Assembly (NCBI GenBank): GCA_943326825.2
Contig: CALPUT020000086.1
Coordinates: 1 to 8,951 of the forward strand
Origin: Chryseobacterium gleum
Lineage (GTDB): Bacteria; Bacteroidota; Bacteroidia; Flavobacteriales_D; Crocinitomicaceae
Reading direction: 5' to 3'
Length of the DNA: 8,951 nucleotides
The position numbers were made by a program, and so were the translations under genes. Within the stretch, counting starts at the first letter, position 1. Each line of letters opens with the position of its first letter. Under the pieces are notes generated by a model. That model searched no databases. It had not been told where the DNA came from and saw only the letters and a list, made by a program, of their open reading frames with translations. Below are positions 1-6,037 of the stretch, piece after piece.

Positions 1-584
1 AATTTTGCTTGAACTAAATTAATGAATTCTTTTCTAGTTGAGTCGTTATTTAAAAACAAACCTGTAAAAGCGCTTGTAGTAGTGGATGAGTTTTGTTTTT
101 GAACACCTCTCATTGCCATACACATATGAGAACATTCTATAACAACTGCAACTCCTTTTGGATTCAACGTTCGTTGCACACAATCTCTAATTTCTATTGT
201 CAATCGCTCTTGAACTTGTAATCTTCGTGAAAATGCATCTACAATTCTTGGCAATTTACTTAGCCCAACTATTTTTCCATCTGGAATATAGGCGATATGC
301 GCTTTACCAAAAAACGGTAACATGTGGTGTTCACACATTGAATACACTTCAATGTCTTTCACAATCACCATTTCTGAATATTCCTCATGAAAAATAGCTT
401 TTTGCATAATTTCATCCGGATTCAAATCATACCCATGTGTCAAAAACTGCATTGCTTTCGCCATACGCTCAGGTGTTTTTAACAAACCTTCGCGATTAGG
501 ATCTTCACCAATTTGAGTTAACACTTCATGGTAATGAGCTGCTAATTTTTCTGTTGTTTCTAATTTGTAAATTTTGTCTTCCAC
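1..584 (-). CDS. folE: GTP cyclohydrolase I (3' end just outside window)
   Basis: FolE converts GTP to 7,8-dihydroneopterin triphosphate plus formate, the entry step to folate and other pterins, in the cytosol. The visible 194 residues cover almost the whole enzyme. The zinc ligands are C84, H87 (in the CEHHMLPFFG motif) and C155 (in SHMCMAMRGV). The 71-residue gap between the two cysteines equals that in E. coli FolE (C110/C181). Other family hallmarks are REGLLKTPERMAKAM near residue 32, GLSKLPRIVDAFSRRLQ near 107, and QKQNSSTTTSAFTG near 162. Only a few C-terminal residues should be missing. The start is inferred to be GTG at 584: the frame is closed by TAA at 596-594, there is no upstream ATG, and the first in-frame ATG (residue 41) would remove conserved sequence. 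The gene lies about 70 bases downstream of the QueD/PTPS gene on the same strand, so co-transcription is plausible. A weak -7-like box (TACTTTTA, 611-604) might also drive it alone. Confidence 0.95.
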   Translation of the reverse strand, partial: MEDKIYKLETTEKLAAHYHEVLTQIGEDPNREGLLKTPERMAKAMQFLTHGYDLNPDEIMQKAIFHEEYSEMVIVKDIEVYSMCEHHMLPFFGKAHIAYIPDGKIVGLSKLPRIVDAFSRRLQVQERLTIEIRDCVQRTLNPKGVAVVIECSHMCMAMRGVQKQNSSTTTSAFTGLFLNNDSTRKEFINLVQAK

Positions 585-654
585 TAGTTGGATTTATTTT
601 AAATAAAAGTAAGAGATTCTAATGAGATTGTTCTAATCTGAATGTTAAATAAAT

Positions 655-1086
655 TTAAAATGGCTCTCTTCCACCAAAATACTCAACGTAATTGTTTTCA
701 GTTTCAACCAATTTAATTTTCACCAACTCTCCTCCTGCTTTTGAAATAGGCTCTAAAATTTGTTCCCAAATCTTAATAACCACGTTTTCAGTAGAGGCTA
801 ACAAACCTTTTAAAAATGGAACATCTAAGTTTAAGTTTTTATGATCCAATGGTTCGATAACGTATTCTTTGATAATATCACTCAAATCTTTCAAGTTAAT
901 TACAAAACCTGTATCTTCATTTGGAGCACCTTTCACAGTAACATAAATCGTGAAATTATGACCATGCCAATTGTGATTACTACATCTTCCAAATACCTCA
1001 AAATTTTTCTCCTCTGACCATTTTTCTTGCCACAATTTATGTGCGGCATTAAACGTTTCTCTTCTTGTTATGTAAACTGTACTCAC
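655..1086 (-). CDS. 6-pyruvoyl / 6-carboxytetrahydropterin synthase (QueD/PTPS family)
   Basis: This enzyme acts on the FolE product dihydroneopterin triphosphate, giving 6-carboxytetrahydropterin (queuosine route) or 6-pyruvoyl-tetrahydropterin (biopterin route). From the GTG at 1086 the protein is 143 residues. Zinc ligands are H16 (FNAAHKL), H41 and H43 (WHGHN). The catalytic cysteine is C35, the Asp/His pair is D81-H82 (LDHKNLN), and the substrate-binding Glu is E128 (VETENN). The Cys-to-HGH spacing is C-x5-HGH, as I recall for animal PTPS, rather than the C-x3-HGH of E. coli QueD. The LDHKNLN-DVP stretch also reads like animal PTPS, so no subfamily symbol is given. The frame stays open up to a TTG at 1137, but that TTG coincides with the -33 element of a well-formed promoter. 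The family N-terminus (TVYITRRETFNAAHKL) begins right after the GTG. folE follows on the same strand. Confidence 0.9.
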   Translation of the reverse strand: MSTVYITRRETFNAAHKLWQEKWSEEKNFEVFGRCSNHNWHGHNFTIYVTVKGAPNEDTGFVINLKDLSDIIKEYVIEPLDHKNLNLDVPFLKGLLASTENVVIKIWEQILEPISKAGGELVKIKLVETENNYVEYFGGREPF

Positions 1087-1107
1087 GCTCAAATTTTTAT
1101 GAATTGG

Positions 1108-1137
1108 CAAATTTAGGTAAAAAAAGAGAAATAACAA
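1108..1137 (-). promoter_or_regulatory. Bacteroidetes-type promoter of the pterin genes
   Basis: On the minus strand TTG (1137-1135), a 19-base spacer and TAAATTTG (1115-1108) match the Bacteroidetes sigma-factor consensus TTG-N17-23-TAnnTTTG exactly. Transcription should begin about five bases further on, giving a leader of roughly 16 bases before the GTG at 1086. The position fits only the short form of the QueD/PTPS gene. Confidence 0.7.
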
Positions 1138-1204
1138 TTGGAGTTATATAATTCAAATTGCCAAAACTTGTATTAATTGAAGTGGTTACTTCTCAATAAA
1201 ATTC

Positions 1205-1212
1205 TACCTTTG
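1205..1212 (+). promoter_or_regulatory. -7 promoter box of the tlyA gene
   Basis: TACCTTTG is a full match to the Bacteroidetes -7 consensus TAnnTTTG. It ends four bases before the ATG at 1217, so transcription should start at or next to the start codon. The -33 partner is weak: the nearest TTG (1177-1179) is 25 bases upstream, slightly beyond the usual spacing. It lies back to back with the minus-strand pterin promoter. Confidence 0.6.
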
Positions 1213-1216
1213 CGAT

Positions 1217-1957
1217 ATGGAAGAGCGTTTAGACAAGATATTAGTACAAAGAAACTTAGTTAGTTCAAGAGTAAGAGCAGAACACGTAATCCAAGAAATT
1301 GGTGTTAAAGTAAATGGAAAGTTGATCCAAAAGAGCGGGAAAAAATTCCCTGTAGATTGTAAAATTGAATTGGTTGCTGAAGAAATTCCTTGGGTTTCTA
1401 TGGATGCTTTAAAATTGGAAGAAGCTTTTAACAAATGGGAATTTGACATTGAAAACGGAATCTTTTTAGACGTTGGATGTTCAACTGGAGGCTTTACTGA
1501 ATTTCTATTAAGTCAAAACGCCTCAAAAGTTTTTGCAACTGACACATCTAAAAATGCTTTACATGCAAAAATTCAAGAAAATACATCTGTCGTTGATTTA
1601 ACTGGTGGACCGATTCGAGAAATCACAAAAAAAACAGTTACAGATGAATTAGATGGCTGTGTAATTAACGCTCCTTTCTTAGCAATGGAAAAAGTATTTC
1701 CATTTATCCATGGATTTGTGAAAGAAAACGGATTCGTAATTACACTTTTAAAACCAACTTTCGAAGCGGAAAAAGATTTCTTAAAACACGATGGAACTTT
1801 AAAAAACAATAAAGCTTTTCCTATAATGGTTGACAATATTCAAAAAATAGGAAAATTAAATAACTTAGAATTTATTGGATCTATCCAATCTCCAATTTTA
1901 GGAAATAATGGTCAACCAGAATTAATTGCATATTTCAGAAAAAAAACTACTGTTTAG
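1217..1957 (+). CDS. tlyA: TlyA-family RNA 2'-O-methyltransferase homologue, divergent active site
   Basis: TlyA enzymes use S-adenosylmethionine to methylate the ribose 2'-OH of cytidines in 23S and, in some forms, 16S rRNA. This 246-residue protein has the family layout: an N-terminal S4 RNA-binding domain (about 4-58, starting RLDKILVQRNLVSSR) and an FtsJ-like Rossmann domain with SAM motif DVGCSTGGFTEFLL (85-98). The M. tuberculosis TlyA tetrad K69-D154-K182-E238 (from memory) falls, at a constant offset of three, on K66, N151, K179 and E235. The aspartate of the usual DLSFIS/DVSFIS motif is therefore asparagine here (NAPFLA). The linker motif VSRGG/VSRGA reads VSMDA, and the N of the usual TN.R motif is P132 (GGPIRE). 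Activity may be altered or lost. The fold assignment is firm; catalytic competence is not. The start is the ATG just after a -7 box. sufS follows after 38 bases without a terminator. Confidence 0.85.
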   Translation: MEERLDKILVQRNLVSSRVRAEHVIQEIGVKVNGKLIQKSGKKFPVDCKIELVAEEIPWVSMDALKLEEAFNKWEFDIENGIFLDVGCSTGGFTEFLLSQNASKVFATDTSKNALHAKIQENTSVVDLTGGPIREITKKTVTDELDGCVINAPFLAMEKVFPFIHGFVKENGFVITLLKPTFEAEKDFLKHDGTLKNNKAFPIMVDNIQKIGKLNNLEFIGSIQSPILGNNGQPELIAYFRKKTTV

Positions 1958-1995
1958 AATTAATATAAATAAGGGAATTGTTATCTTTATGCCAG

Positions 1996-3234
1996 ATGAT
2001 TATGGAAGGACAAAAAAAACATTTCAACGTTCGTGAAATTCGTGAGCAATTTCCAGCACTTCGCCGTTTAATTTATGGCAAGAATTTAATTTACTTTGAC
2101 AACGGAGCTACGTCTCAAAAACCTCAAATGGTCTTGGATGCCATCAATATGTATTATTCAAAAGATAATGCAAATATTCACCGAGGAGTTCATTACATGA
2201 GTCAAAAAGCAACGACTGGATTTGAAGACGCTCGTCAGATTATTCAAAAATACATCAATGCTAATAAATCAGAAGAAATCATTTTCACCAAAGGAACAAC
2301 AGACAGTATCAATTTAGTAGCATTTTCTTTTGGTCAATTATTGAATACCGGAGATGAAGTGATTATTTCAGCTATGGAACATCACTCAAACATCGTTCCA
2401 TGGCAAATGATGTGCGAACGAAGAGGTTGCATTTTAAAAATTGCTCCTATAAACAAAAAAGGAGAATTAATAATGGCTGATTATGAGGCTTTATTAAATT
2501 CAAAGACAAAACTTGTTTCTATCACTCACATTTCAAACACATTAGGGACAATAAATCCAATTAAAGAAATTACACAAAAAGCCCATGCTGTTGGAGCGAA
2601 AGTCTTAATTGATGGCGCCCAAAGTATACAACACATGAAAATTGATGAGAAAGATATCGATTGTGATTTCTTTGCTTTTTCTAGTCATAAGGTATTTGGT
2701 CCAACTGGAGTAGGCGTGCTTTATGGAAAAGAAGCGATACTTGAAAAAATGCCTCCTTACCAAGGTGGTGGAGATATGATTGCAAAAGTTACTTTTGAAA
2801 AAACGACATATAACGAATTACCTTTCAAATTTGAGGCTGGAACTCCTCATATTGCCGGTGTAATCTGTCTTGGAAAAGCAATTGAATTTTTAGCTCAGTT
2901 TGACATAGACGCAATTCAAAAGCATGAACATGATTTAATGGAATATGCGCAAGATATGCTTTCAACTTTCGAGGGTGTAAATATTATTGGAGAAGCCAAA
3001 AAGAAAACAAGTGTGGTTTCATTTACAGTTGATGGAATTCATCCTTTTGATATTGGAACTTTATTAGATAAACAAGGAATTGCTGTTAGAACAGGCCATC
3101 ATTGTACACAACCATTAATGGACTTCTATAAAATACCAGGAACTATTAGAGCTTCTTTTGCTTTCTACAATACAAAAGAAGAAATTGATACGTTTATTGA
3201 GGCCGTTGAAAAAAGCATCAATATGTTAAAATAA
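1996..3234 (+). CDS. sufS: Cysteine desulfurase SufS
   Basis: SufS is a PLP-dependent group II cysteine desulfurase. It removes sulfur from L-cysteine as a persulfide and passes it to SufE for Fe-S cluster assembly. The 412-residue reading matches the family's usual length of about 405. Visible landmarks are YFDNGATSQKP near the N-terminus, NANIHRGVHYMSQ, the cofactor-stacking His in MEHHSNIVPWQ, the PLP aspartate in IDGAQSIQHM, the Schiff-base lysine K232 in SSHKVFGPTG, and the persulfide cysteine C370 in RTGHHCTQPLM. The RTGHHC context is typical of SufS rather than IscS. The frame extends to a TTG at 1978, but the first ATG is 1996 and another at 2002 is equally acceptable; family N-termini fit either. 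A weak -7-like box (TATCTTTA, 1982-1989) overlaps the TTG extension. The stop codon is two bases from the sufE start, indicating translational coupling. Confidence 0.95.
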   Translation: MIMEGQKKHFNVREIREQFPALRRLIYGKNLIYFDNGATSQKPQMVLDAINMYYSKDNANIHRGVHYMSQKATTGFEDARQIIQKYINANKSEEIIFTKGTTDSINLVAFSFGQLLNTGDEVIISAMEHHSNIVPWQMMCERRGCILKIAPINKKGELIMADYEALLNSKTKLVSITHISNTLGTINPIKEITQKAHAVGAKVLIDGAQSIQHMKIDEKDIDCDFFAFSSHKVFGPTGVGVLYGKEAILEKMPPYQGGGDMIAKVTFEKTTYNELPFKFEAGTPHIAGVICLGKAIEFLAQFDIDAIQKHEHDLMEYAQDMLSTFEGVNIIGEAKKKTSVVSFTVDGIHPFDIGTLLDKQGIAVRTGHHCTQPLMDFYKIPGTIRASFAFYNTKEEIDTFIEAVEKSINMLK

Positions 3235-3236
3235 TT

Positions 3237-3653
3237 ATGACATTAAACGAAAAACAAAACGAAATCATTGATGACTTTTCTCTTTTCGAGGATTGGATGC
3301 AAAAATATGAGTACATCATTGAACTAGGTAAAGACTTACCATTAATTGAAGATTCTAAGAAAACAGAAGATCGATTAATTGATGGTTGTCAATCTAAAGT
3401 TTGGTTGGATTCATCTATTAAGAATGGAAAAATGAGTTTATCTGCTGATTCAGATGCGATTATTACCAAAGGAATTATTGGTTTATTGATTCGCGTGTTA
3501 AACAATGAATCTCCTGAAGATGTAGCTAAAGCAGATTTATTTTTCATCAAAGAAATTGGTTTACAAGAACATTTATCTCCTACTCGTGCAAATGGGTTAT
3601 TGAGTATGGTCAAAAAAATTAAAATGAATGCTTTAAAGGCTTTGAGTCGTTAA
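3237..3653 (+). CDS. sufE: Sulfur transfer protein SufE
   Basis: SufE accepts persulfide sulfur from SufS, stimulates its activity, and hands the sulfur to the SufBCD scaffold in the cytosol. The 138-residue length equals that of E. coli SufE. The acceptor cysteine C51 sits in the diagnostic DGCQSKVW motif, at the same residue number as in E. coli. Other conserved parts are the N-terminal helix (FEDWMQKYEYIIELGKDLP), the G(I)IGLLIRVLN stretch near 80 and the C-terminal LSPTRANGLLSMVKKI. The ATG lies two bases after the sufS stop, so the two are almost certainly co-transcribed and translationally coupled. No Shine-Dalgarno sequence is visible, as is common in this phylum. Confidence 0.95.
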   Translation: MTLNEKQNEIIDDFSLFEDWMQKYEYIIELGKDLPLIEDSKKTEDRLIDGCQSKVWLDSSIKNGKMSLSADSDAIITKGIIGLLIRVLNNESPEDVAKADLFFIKEIGLQEHLSPTRANGLLSMVKKIKMNALKALSR

Positions 3654-3673
3654 GTATTTGAAAAAATAACATT

Positions 3674-3976
3674 ATGGAATTAGAAAACACCATTGTTGAA
3701 GTTTTAAAAACAATTTACGATCCTGAAATACCTGTTGACATTTATGAATTAGGTTTAATCTATGAAGTAAAAATCGATAAGGATAATAATGTTGAAATCG
3801 ATATGACTTTGACTTCACCAAACTGTCCTGTAGCTGAAACAATGCCAAAAGAAGTTGAGGAAAAAGTCGCTTTAATTGAAACTGTAAAATCTGCAAAAGT
3901 AAACATCGTTTTTGACCCTACTTGGGACAAAGACATGATGAGCGAAGAAGCGAAATTAGAATTAGGATTTCTTTAA
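3674..3976 (+). CDS. sufT: SUF-associated MIP18/DUF59 family protein (SufT-like)
   Basis: This 100-residue single-domain protein belongs to the MIP18/DUF59 family, whose members help insert or mature Fe-S clusters (SufT in bacteria, the CIA factor MIP18/Cia2 in eukaryotes, and the PaaD fusion proteins). Sequence marks are YDPEIPVDIYELGLIYEV near the N-terminus and the conserved cysteine C51 in TSPNCPVAETMP, which is the residue thought to be functionally important in the family. It ends in the common ELGFL tail, so it is complete. It begins 20 bases after sufE and 18 bases before fabF, and its place in the sufSE run supports the Fe-S role. The biochemical step is not settled for bacterial members; the name SufT is by family and context. 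Confidence 0.88.
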   Translation: MELENTIVEVLKTIYDPEIPVDIYELGLIYEVKIDKDNNVEIDMTLTSPNCPVAETMPKEVEEKVALIETVKSAKVNIVFDPTWDKDMMSEEAKLELGFL

Positions 3977-3994
3977 ATTATTACACAAATAAAT

Positions 3995-5239
3995 ATGAGA
4001 AGAGTTGTTATTACAGGTATTGGGGCTTTAACGCCTATCGGGAATAATTTATCAGATTATTGGAATGGATTAAAAGAAGGTAAAAGTGGAGCTGCTCTTA
4101 TTACCAAATTTGATACATCAAAATTCAAAACATCATTTGCTTGTGAATTAAAAGACTTTGACCCAAAAGCACATTTTGATGTTAAAGAATTAAGAAAATA
4201 TGATCCATTCTCTCAATATGCTTTGGTAGCTGTTGCAGAAGCAATAAAACATGGTGACATTGATTTCGATGCACTAAACAAAGATAGAATTGGGGTTATT
4301 TGGGGTTCTGGAAACGGAGGTATTCAAACTTTTCAAGACCAAATGAAAGAATATTGCGAAGGAGATGGAACTCCTCGTTTCACGCCTTTTTTCATTCCTC
4401 GAATTTTAGTTGACATTGCATCTGGAATTATTTCTATTAAATATGGTTTAAGAGGTGTGAATTTCTGTCCTGTTTCAGCTTGCGCGACTTCAAATACAGC
4501 TATCATCGAAGCTTTTAACTACATAAAGTGGGATAAAGCAGATATGGTAATTACCGGTGGATCTGAAGCTGCAATCAATGAATCAGCAATTGGAGGATTC
4601 TCCTCTGCAAAAGCATTATCAACTCGAAATGACTCTCCTGAAACAGCTTCACGACCATTTGATATTTCAAGAGACGGTTTTGTAATGGGCGAAGGCGCAG
4701 GCGCTATGATTTTAGAAGAATACGAACATGCTATCGCTCGTGGAGCAAAAATATACGGTGAAGTGGTTGGAGCTGGAATGGCTGCAGATGCTTACCATCT
4801 AACAGGAACACATCCTGAAGGTGATGGAGCTGTTTTAGGAATGAAAGAAGCATTAAGAGAAGCAGGAATTTCAGCAGATGAAATTGATTATGTCAATATG
4901 CACGCAACTTCAACACCTCAAGGTGATAATTCTGAATTAATAGCTGCAAAGCGAGTTTTTGGAGATCGAAATGAATTAGCAATCTCTGCAACAAAATCGA
5001 TGACTGGTCACTTACTAGGAGCTGCTGGAGCGATTGAAGCAATTGCTTGTGTTATGGCACTTCAAGAAGATCTTGTTCCACCAACAATTAACACAAAAGA
5101 AATTGAACCTGATTTTGCAGGTGTATATACTTTCCCTTTGAACAAACCACTACCAAAAAAATTAACTTACGCTATGAGTAATACATTTGGTTTTGGCGGT
5201 CATATCGCTTCGGTGATATTTAAGAAATTTGAGAAATAA
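3995..5239 (+). CDS. fabF: 3-oxoacyl-[ACP] synthase II (FabF-type)
   Basis: FabF condenses malonyl-ACP with acyl-ACP in fatty acid elongation (cytosol, dimer). At 414 residues it is nearly the length of E. coli FabF (413) and its catalytic residues are collinear: nucleophile C163 in VSACATSN, H303 in HATSTPQGD, K334 and H339 in KSMTGHLLGAAGA, with the glycine-rich NTFGFGGH loop near the C-terminus. The N-terminal RRVVITGIGALTPIG is also typical. The usual bacterial partners acpP and rnc are not adjacent; instead it is the last gene of the suf run, 18 bases after the DUF59 gene and just before a strong terminator. This suggests it may be an additional FabF copy, though a genome-wide look would be needed to say so. 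Nothing in the sequence suggests loss of activity. Confidence 0.93.
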   Translation: MRRVVITGIGALTPIGNNLSDYWNGLKEGKSGAALITKFDTSKFKTSFACELKDFDPKAHFDVKELRKYDPFSQYALVAVAEAIKHGDIDFDALNKDRIGVIWGSGNGGIQTFQDQMKEYCEGDGTPRFTPFFIPRILVDIASGIISIKYGLRGVNFCPVSACATSNTAIIEAFNYIKWDKADMVITGGSEAAINESAIGGFSSAKALSTRNDSPETASRPFDISRDGFVMGEGAGAMILEEYEHAIARGAKIYGEVVGAGMAADAYHLTGTHPEGDGAVLGMKEALREAGISADEIDYVNMHATSTPQGDNSELIAAKRVFGDRNELAISATKSMTGHLLGAAGAIEAIACVMALQEDLVPPTINTKEIEPDFAGVYTFPLNKPLPKKLTYAMSNTFGFGGHIASVIFKKFEK

Positions 5240-5244
5240 CTATT

Positions 5245-5271
5245 AAAGCCCTATTTTCAAGGGCTTTTTTT
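5245..5271 (+). terminator. Rho-independent terminator after fabF
   Basis: AAAGCCCT (5245-5252) pairs perfectly with AGGGCTTT (5260-5267) around a seven-base loop, followed by a T tract to 5271. It lies six bases after the fabF stop and ends the tlyA/suf/fabF transcription run. Confidence 0.9.
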
Positions 5272-5298
5272 GTAATTAATTTTCACTAAATTAGACCT

Positions 5299-5490
5299 AT
5301 GATTATTCAATTTAACACAAAAGATGAAAGCAACATCCAACAAGAAAAAGACTTTTTAGCTCTTTCTCCTGCTGAACGTGTTTTTCAGTTTTTCCTTTTA
5401 TCAATTCAATTGAATCAATTGCCAACATCTCAAAAATTAGAATTAAATAATAAGAATTTTATCTTAGAAAGAAAGAAAAATGGAATTTGA
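5299..5490 (+). CDS. Small hypothetical protein, partner of the nucleotidyltransferase
   Basis: A 63-residue acidic-to-basic protein with no membrane segment or signal. The centre (FLALSPAERVFQFFLLSI) resembles the LTPEER/LSPEER-like helix of small proteins often encoded just before MNT/AbiEii-type nucleotidyltransferases; that comparison is from memory and is weak because the protein is short. The likely start of the next gene (ATG 5480) lies inside its last codons, an 11-base overlap (5480-5490) typical of coupled toxin-antitoxin-like pairs. It starts 27 bases after the fabF terminator, so it needs its own promoter; TAAATTAG (5287-5294) is one mismatch from the -7 consensus but has no good -33 partner. 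Its function is unknown. The alternative is that it is a chance frame, but its position and the coupled overlap argue for a real gene. Confidence 0.6.
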   Translation: MIIQFNTKDESNIQQEKDFLALSPAERVFQFFLLSIQLNQLPTSQKLELNNKNFILERKKNGI

Positions 5491-5543
5491 AGGTTGGGAC
5501 AATGAACTAAAAGATTTTACTTTCAACCAAACATGAAGTAAAA
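5480..5543 (+). other. Frameshifted 5' end of the nucleotidyltransferase gene
   Basis: From ATG 5480 the frame reads MEFEGWDNELKDF and then runs into TGA at 5534-5536. The frame of the downstream gene is closed by TAA at 5508-5510 but reads LLSTKHEVK from 5517 up to 5543. Skipping one T of the TTTT run at 5515-5518 joins the two into a continuous N-terminal helix leading straight into the conserved core, as expected for the family. The restored protein would have 162 residues. This may be a true mutation, a sequencing or assembly error in a short homopolymer, or, less likely, +1 recoding. Confidence 0.6.
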
Positions 5544-5969
5544 ATGTTAATGGTTGGAGGTGCAGTAGTAAACTTTCATGGTTATAAAAGACATTCATCT
5601 GATGTAGATTTTTGGATAGATTTATCAGAATCAAACTTAAATCGATTAATTCAAGTTTTTCAAGAAATGGGATACGACATCAATGATTTCCCCTCATCTG
5701 TAAAAAATGCTGAACAAAATATTTCTCTAAAATTTTCACCCACCAGTTTAAATATAGAATTAATCACAAACTTTAATATAAATAAACAATTTGAGGCTGC
5801 TTTTCAAGAATCAATACCAGTTCAAATAGGCGAAAATAAATTATTCAAATGGAACGTTATCTCTTATGACGACTTGATAACATCTAAAATTAAAGCCGCT
5901 AGACCAAAAGATCTACTTGATATTCAAGAATTAGAAAGAAGAAAGAATAACAATTTTGAAAATTTATAA
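5544..5969 (+). CDS. MNT/AbiEii-like nucleotidyltransferase, 5' end cut off by frameshift
   Basis: The protein belongs to the DNA polymerase beta-like nucleotidyltransferase superfamily, in the group annotated as AbiEii/AbiGii or DUF6036. Members occur in toxin-antitoxin and phage-defence pairs, where they transfer nucleotides to protein or RNA, or neutralise a partner. The core is LMVGGAVVNFHGYKRH (residues 2-17) followed by the metal-binding D-x-D pair in SSDVDFWID. A later acidic residue is in LNIELIT, where Asp is more usual, and the C-terminal ISYDDLITSKIKAARPKDLLDI matches the family pattern of K, R and D residues. The visible 141-residue frame starts at an internal ATG directly before the GG motif and lacks the usual N-terminal helix, which is found out of frame upstream from 5480. 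The gene is therefore either damaged or mis-sequenced. It is followed by an AT-rich 68-base gap without a clear terminator hairpin. Confidence 0.75.
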   Translation: MLMVGGAVVNFHGYKRHSSDVDFWIDLSESNLNRLIQVFQEMGYDINDFPSSVKNAEQNISLKFSPTSLNIELITNFNINKQFEAAFQESIPVQIGENKLFKWNVISYDDLITSKIKAARPKDLLDIQELERRKNNNFENL

Positions 5970-6037
5970 TATTTATAATAAACTACTGATTATAATAATT
6001 TTAAATTAATAAAATATCATTTTAAAATATTACAATT

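Noticed and set aside
197..397. 66-residue plus-strand frame antisense to folE
   Set aside because: It lies wholly inside the folE coding sequence on the opposite strand and shows no family motif.
1204..1836. Minus-strand frames at 1204-1449 and 1573-1836
   Set aside because: They are antisense shadows of the tlyA gene, whose frame carries clear S4 and SAM-binding motifs.
1978..1995. TTG start for sufS
   Set aside because: The added residues LSLCQ do not resemble SufS N-termini, and ATG codons at 1996 and 2002 are available.
3389..3896. Minus-strand frames at 3389-3613 and 3672-3896
   Set aside because: They mirror sufE and the DUF59 gene; the sense frames hold the conserved cysteines and family motifs.
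5970..6037. Possible terminator between the nucleotidyltransferase and DUF71 genes
   Set aside because: The gap is almost pure A and T with short self-complementary runs but no stem with G-C pairs; I cannot distinguish it from background.
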